From contig JADDPY010000482.1 in the NCBI GenBank assembly GCA_016781635.1, forward strand, positions 11,767 to 17,241: a DNA stretch of 5,475 nt, written 5' to 3'. Source of the stretch: Rubrobacter sp. Lineage in GTDB: Bacteria; Actinomycetota; Rubrobacteria; Rubrobacterales; Rubrobacteraceae. Below, in pieces: positions 5,346 through 5,475 of the stretch. The translations under genes and the position numbers were made by a program. Below the pieces are notes generated by a model. That model saw nothing but the letters and a program-made list of their open reading frames with translations, ran no database searches and had not been told where the DNA came from. How positions within the stretch are numbered: the first letter of the stretch is position 1; each line of letters opens with the position of its first letter.

Positions 5346-5475
5346 CTAACGAGGGTAGAGGATAATCTGGGTGCAACGGAACAGGGCGAGCTTTTTGTCG
5401 GAGTCCTCGTCGGTGACGGTGGCGTCCCAGACCTGGGTGGCTCGACCGCCGTGGACGAGGGTCGCCTCGCACGCG
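5346..5475 (-). CDS. PaaI-like hotdog-fold thioesterase, C-terminal end (partial)
   Basis: The last 43 codons of a minus-strand gene that begins beyond the right edge; its stop TAG is at 5348-5346. The readable part holds CEATLVHGGRATQVWDATV, then TDEDSDKKLALFRCTQIIL, which has the strand pattern of the second half of PaaI/YbgC-like hotdog thioesterases: A-x-x-V/L-H-x-GR-x-T-x-V-W, a D-E turn, then an A-x-x-R/x-x-x-T-x final strand. Such enzymes hydrolyse acyl-CoA or aryl-CoA thioesters. The catalytic residue lies in the missing N-terminal half, so substrate and activity cannot be judged. Codon use fits the other genes. It converges on the EamA gene with a gap of 12 bp. Confidence 0.75.
   Translation of the reverse strand, partial: ACEATLVHGGRATQVWDATVTDEDSDKKLALFRCTQIILYPR

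Noticed and set aside
5185..5472. 95-codon minus-strand frame at the right edge
   Set aside because: Arg-rich shadow. The neighbouring minus frame ending at 5346 has the hotdog thioesterase pattern and is the real one.

Overview
The window is GC-rich bacterial DNA, most like a high-GC Gram-positive (Actinomycetota). The gene order prs - rplY/ctc - pth, the long two-domain L25 (Ctc/TL5 type) and the codon bias fit this. A Rubrobacter-like lineage is my guess from the general look of the proteins and cannot be proven without a database search.

Left part (1-1530): the last 41 codons of ribose-phosphate pyrophosphokinase, then ribosomal protein L25/Ctc, then peptidyl-tRNA hydrolase, all on + and closely packed. 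This is a conserved housekeeping cluster that ends at a long hairpin just after pth. The only usable ATG for pth lies 74 bp inside the end of rplY and gives an unusual N-terminal extension. A gene-poor stretch (about 1518-1850) follows, with short palindromes and weak traces of minus-strand coding.

Middle part (1851-3511): a GntR-family regulator on the minus strand, with a roughly 240-residue C-terminal part that I cannot name, faces a GNAT-like protein on the plus strand. The AT-rich gap between them is the best regulatory signal in the window. It holds a near-ideal plus-strand promoter (TTGTCC, 17 bp, TATAAT) whose spacer carries the palindrome TGACA-CTA-TGTCA, with further TGTC half-sites and a 9-bp direct repeat on both sides. 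The natural reading is that the regulator controls the GNAT-like gene, and probably itself, through this array.

Right part (3512-5475): a broken copy of the zinc-binding Ada methylphosphotriester domain lies directly upstream of an intact O6-alkylguanine-DNA alkyltransferase (ogt type). The relic's last reading frame ends in a GTGA overlap with the ogt start. An EamA/DMT-family membrane transporter follows 40 bp later, and a convergent minus-strand hotdog-fold thioesterase runs off the right edge. The 363 bp between the GNAT-like gene and ogt therefore hold decayed alkylation-repair DNA plus two mutually exclusive hairpins.

No mobile element, CRISPR array, tRNA or rRNA was seen. The parts most worth a second look are the regulator/operator/GNAT-like unit and the Ada relic with its hairpins in front of ogt.
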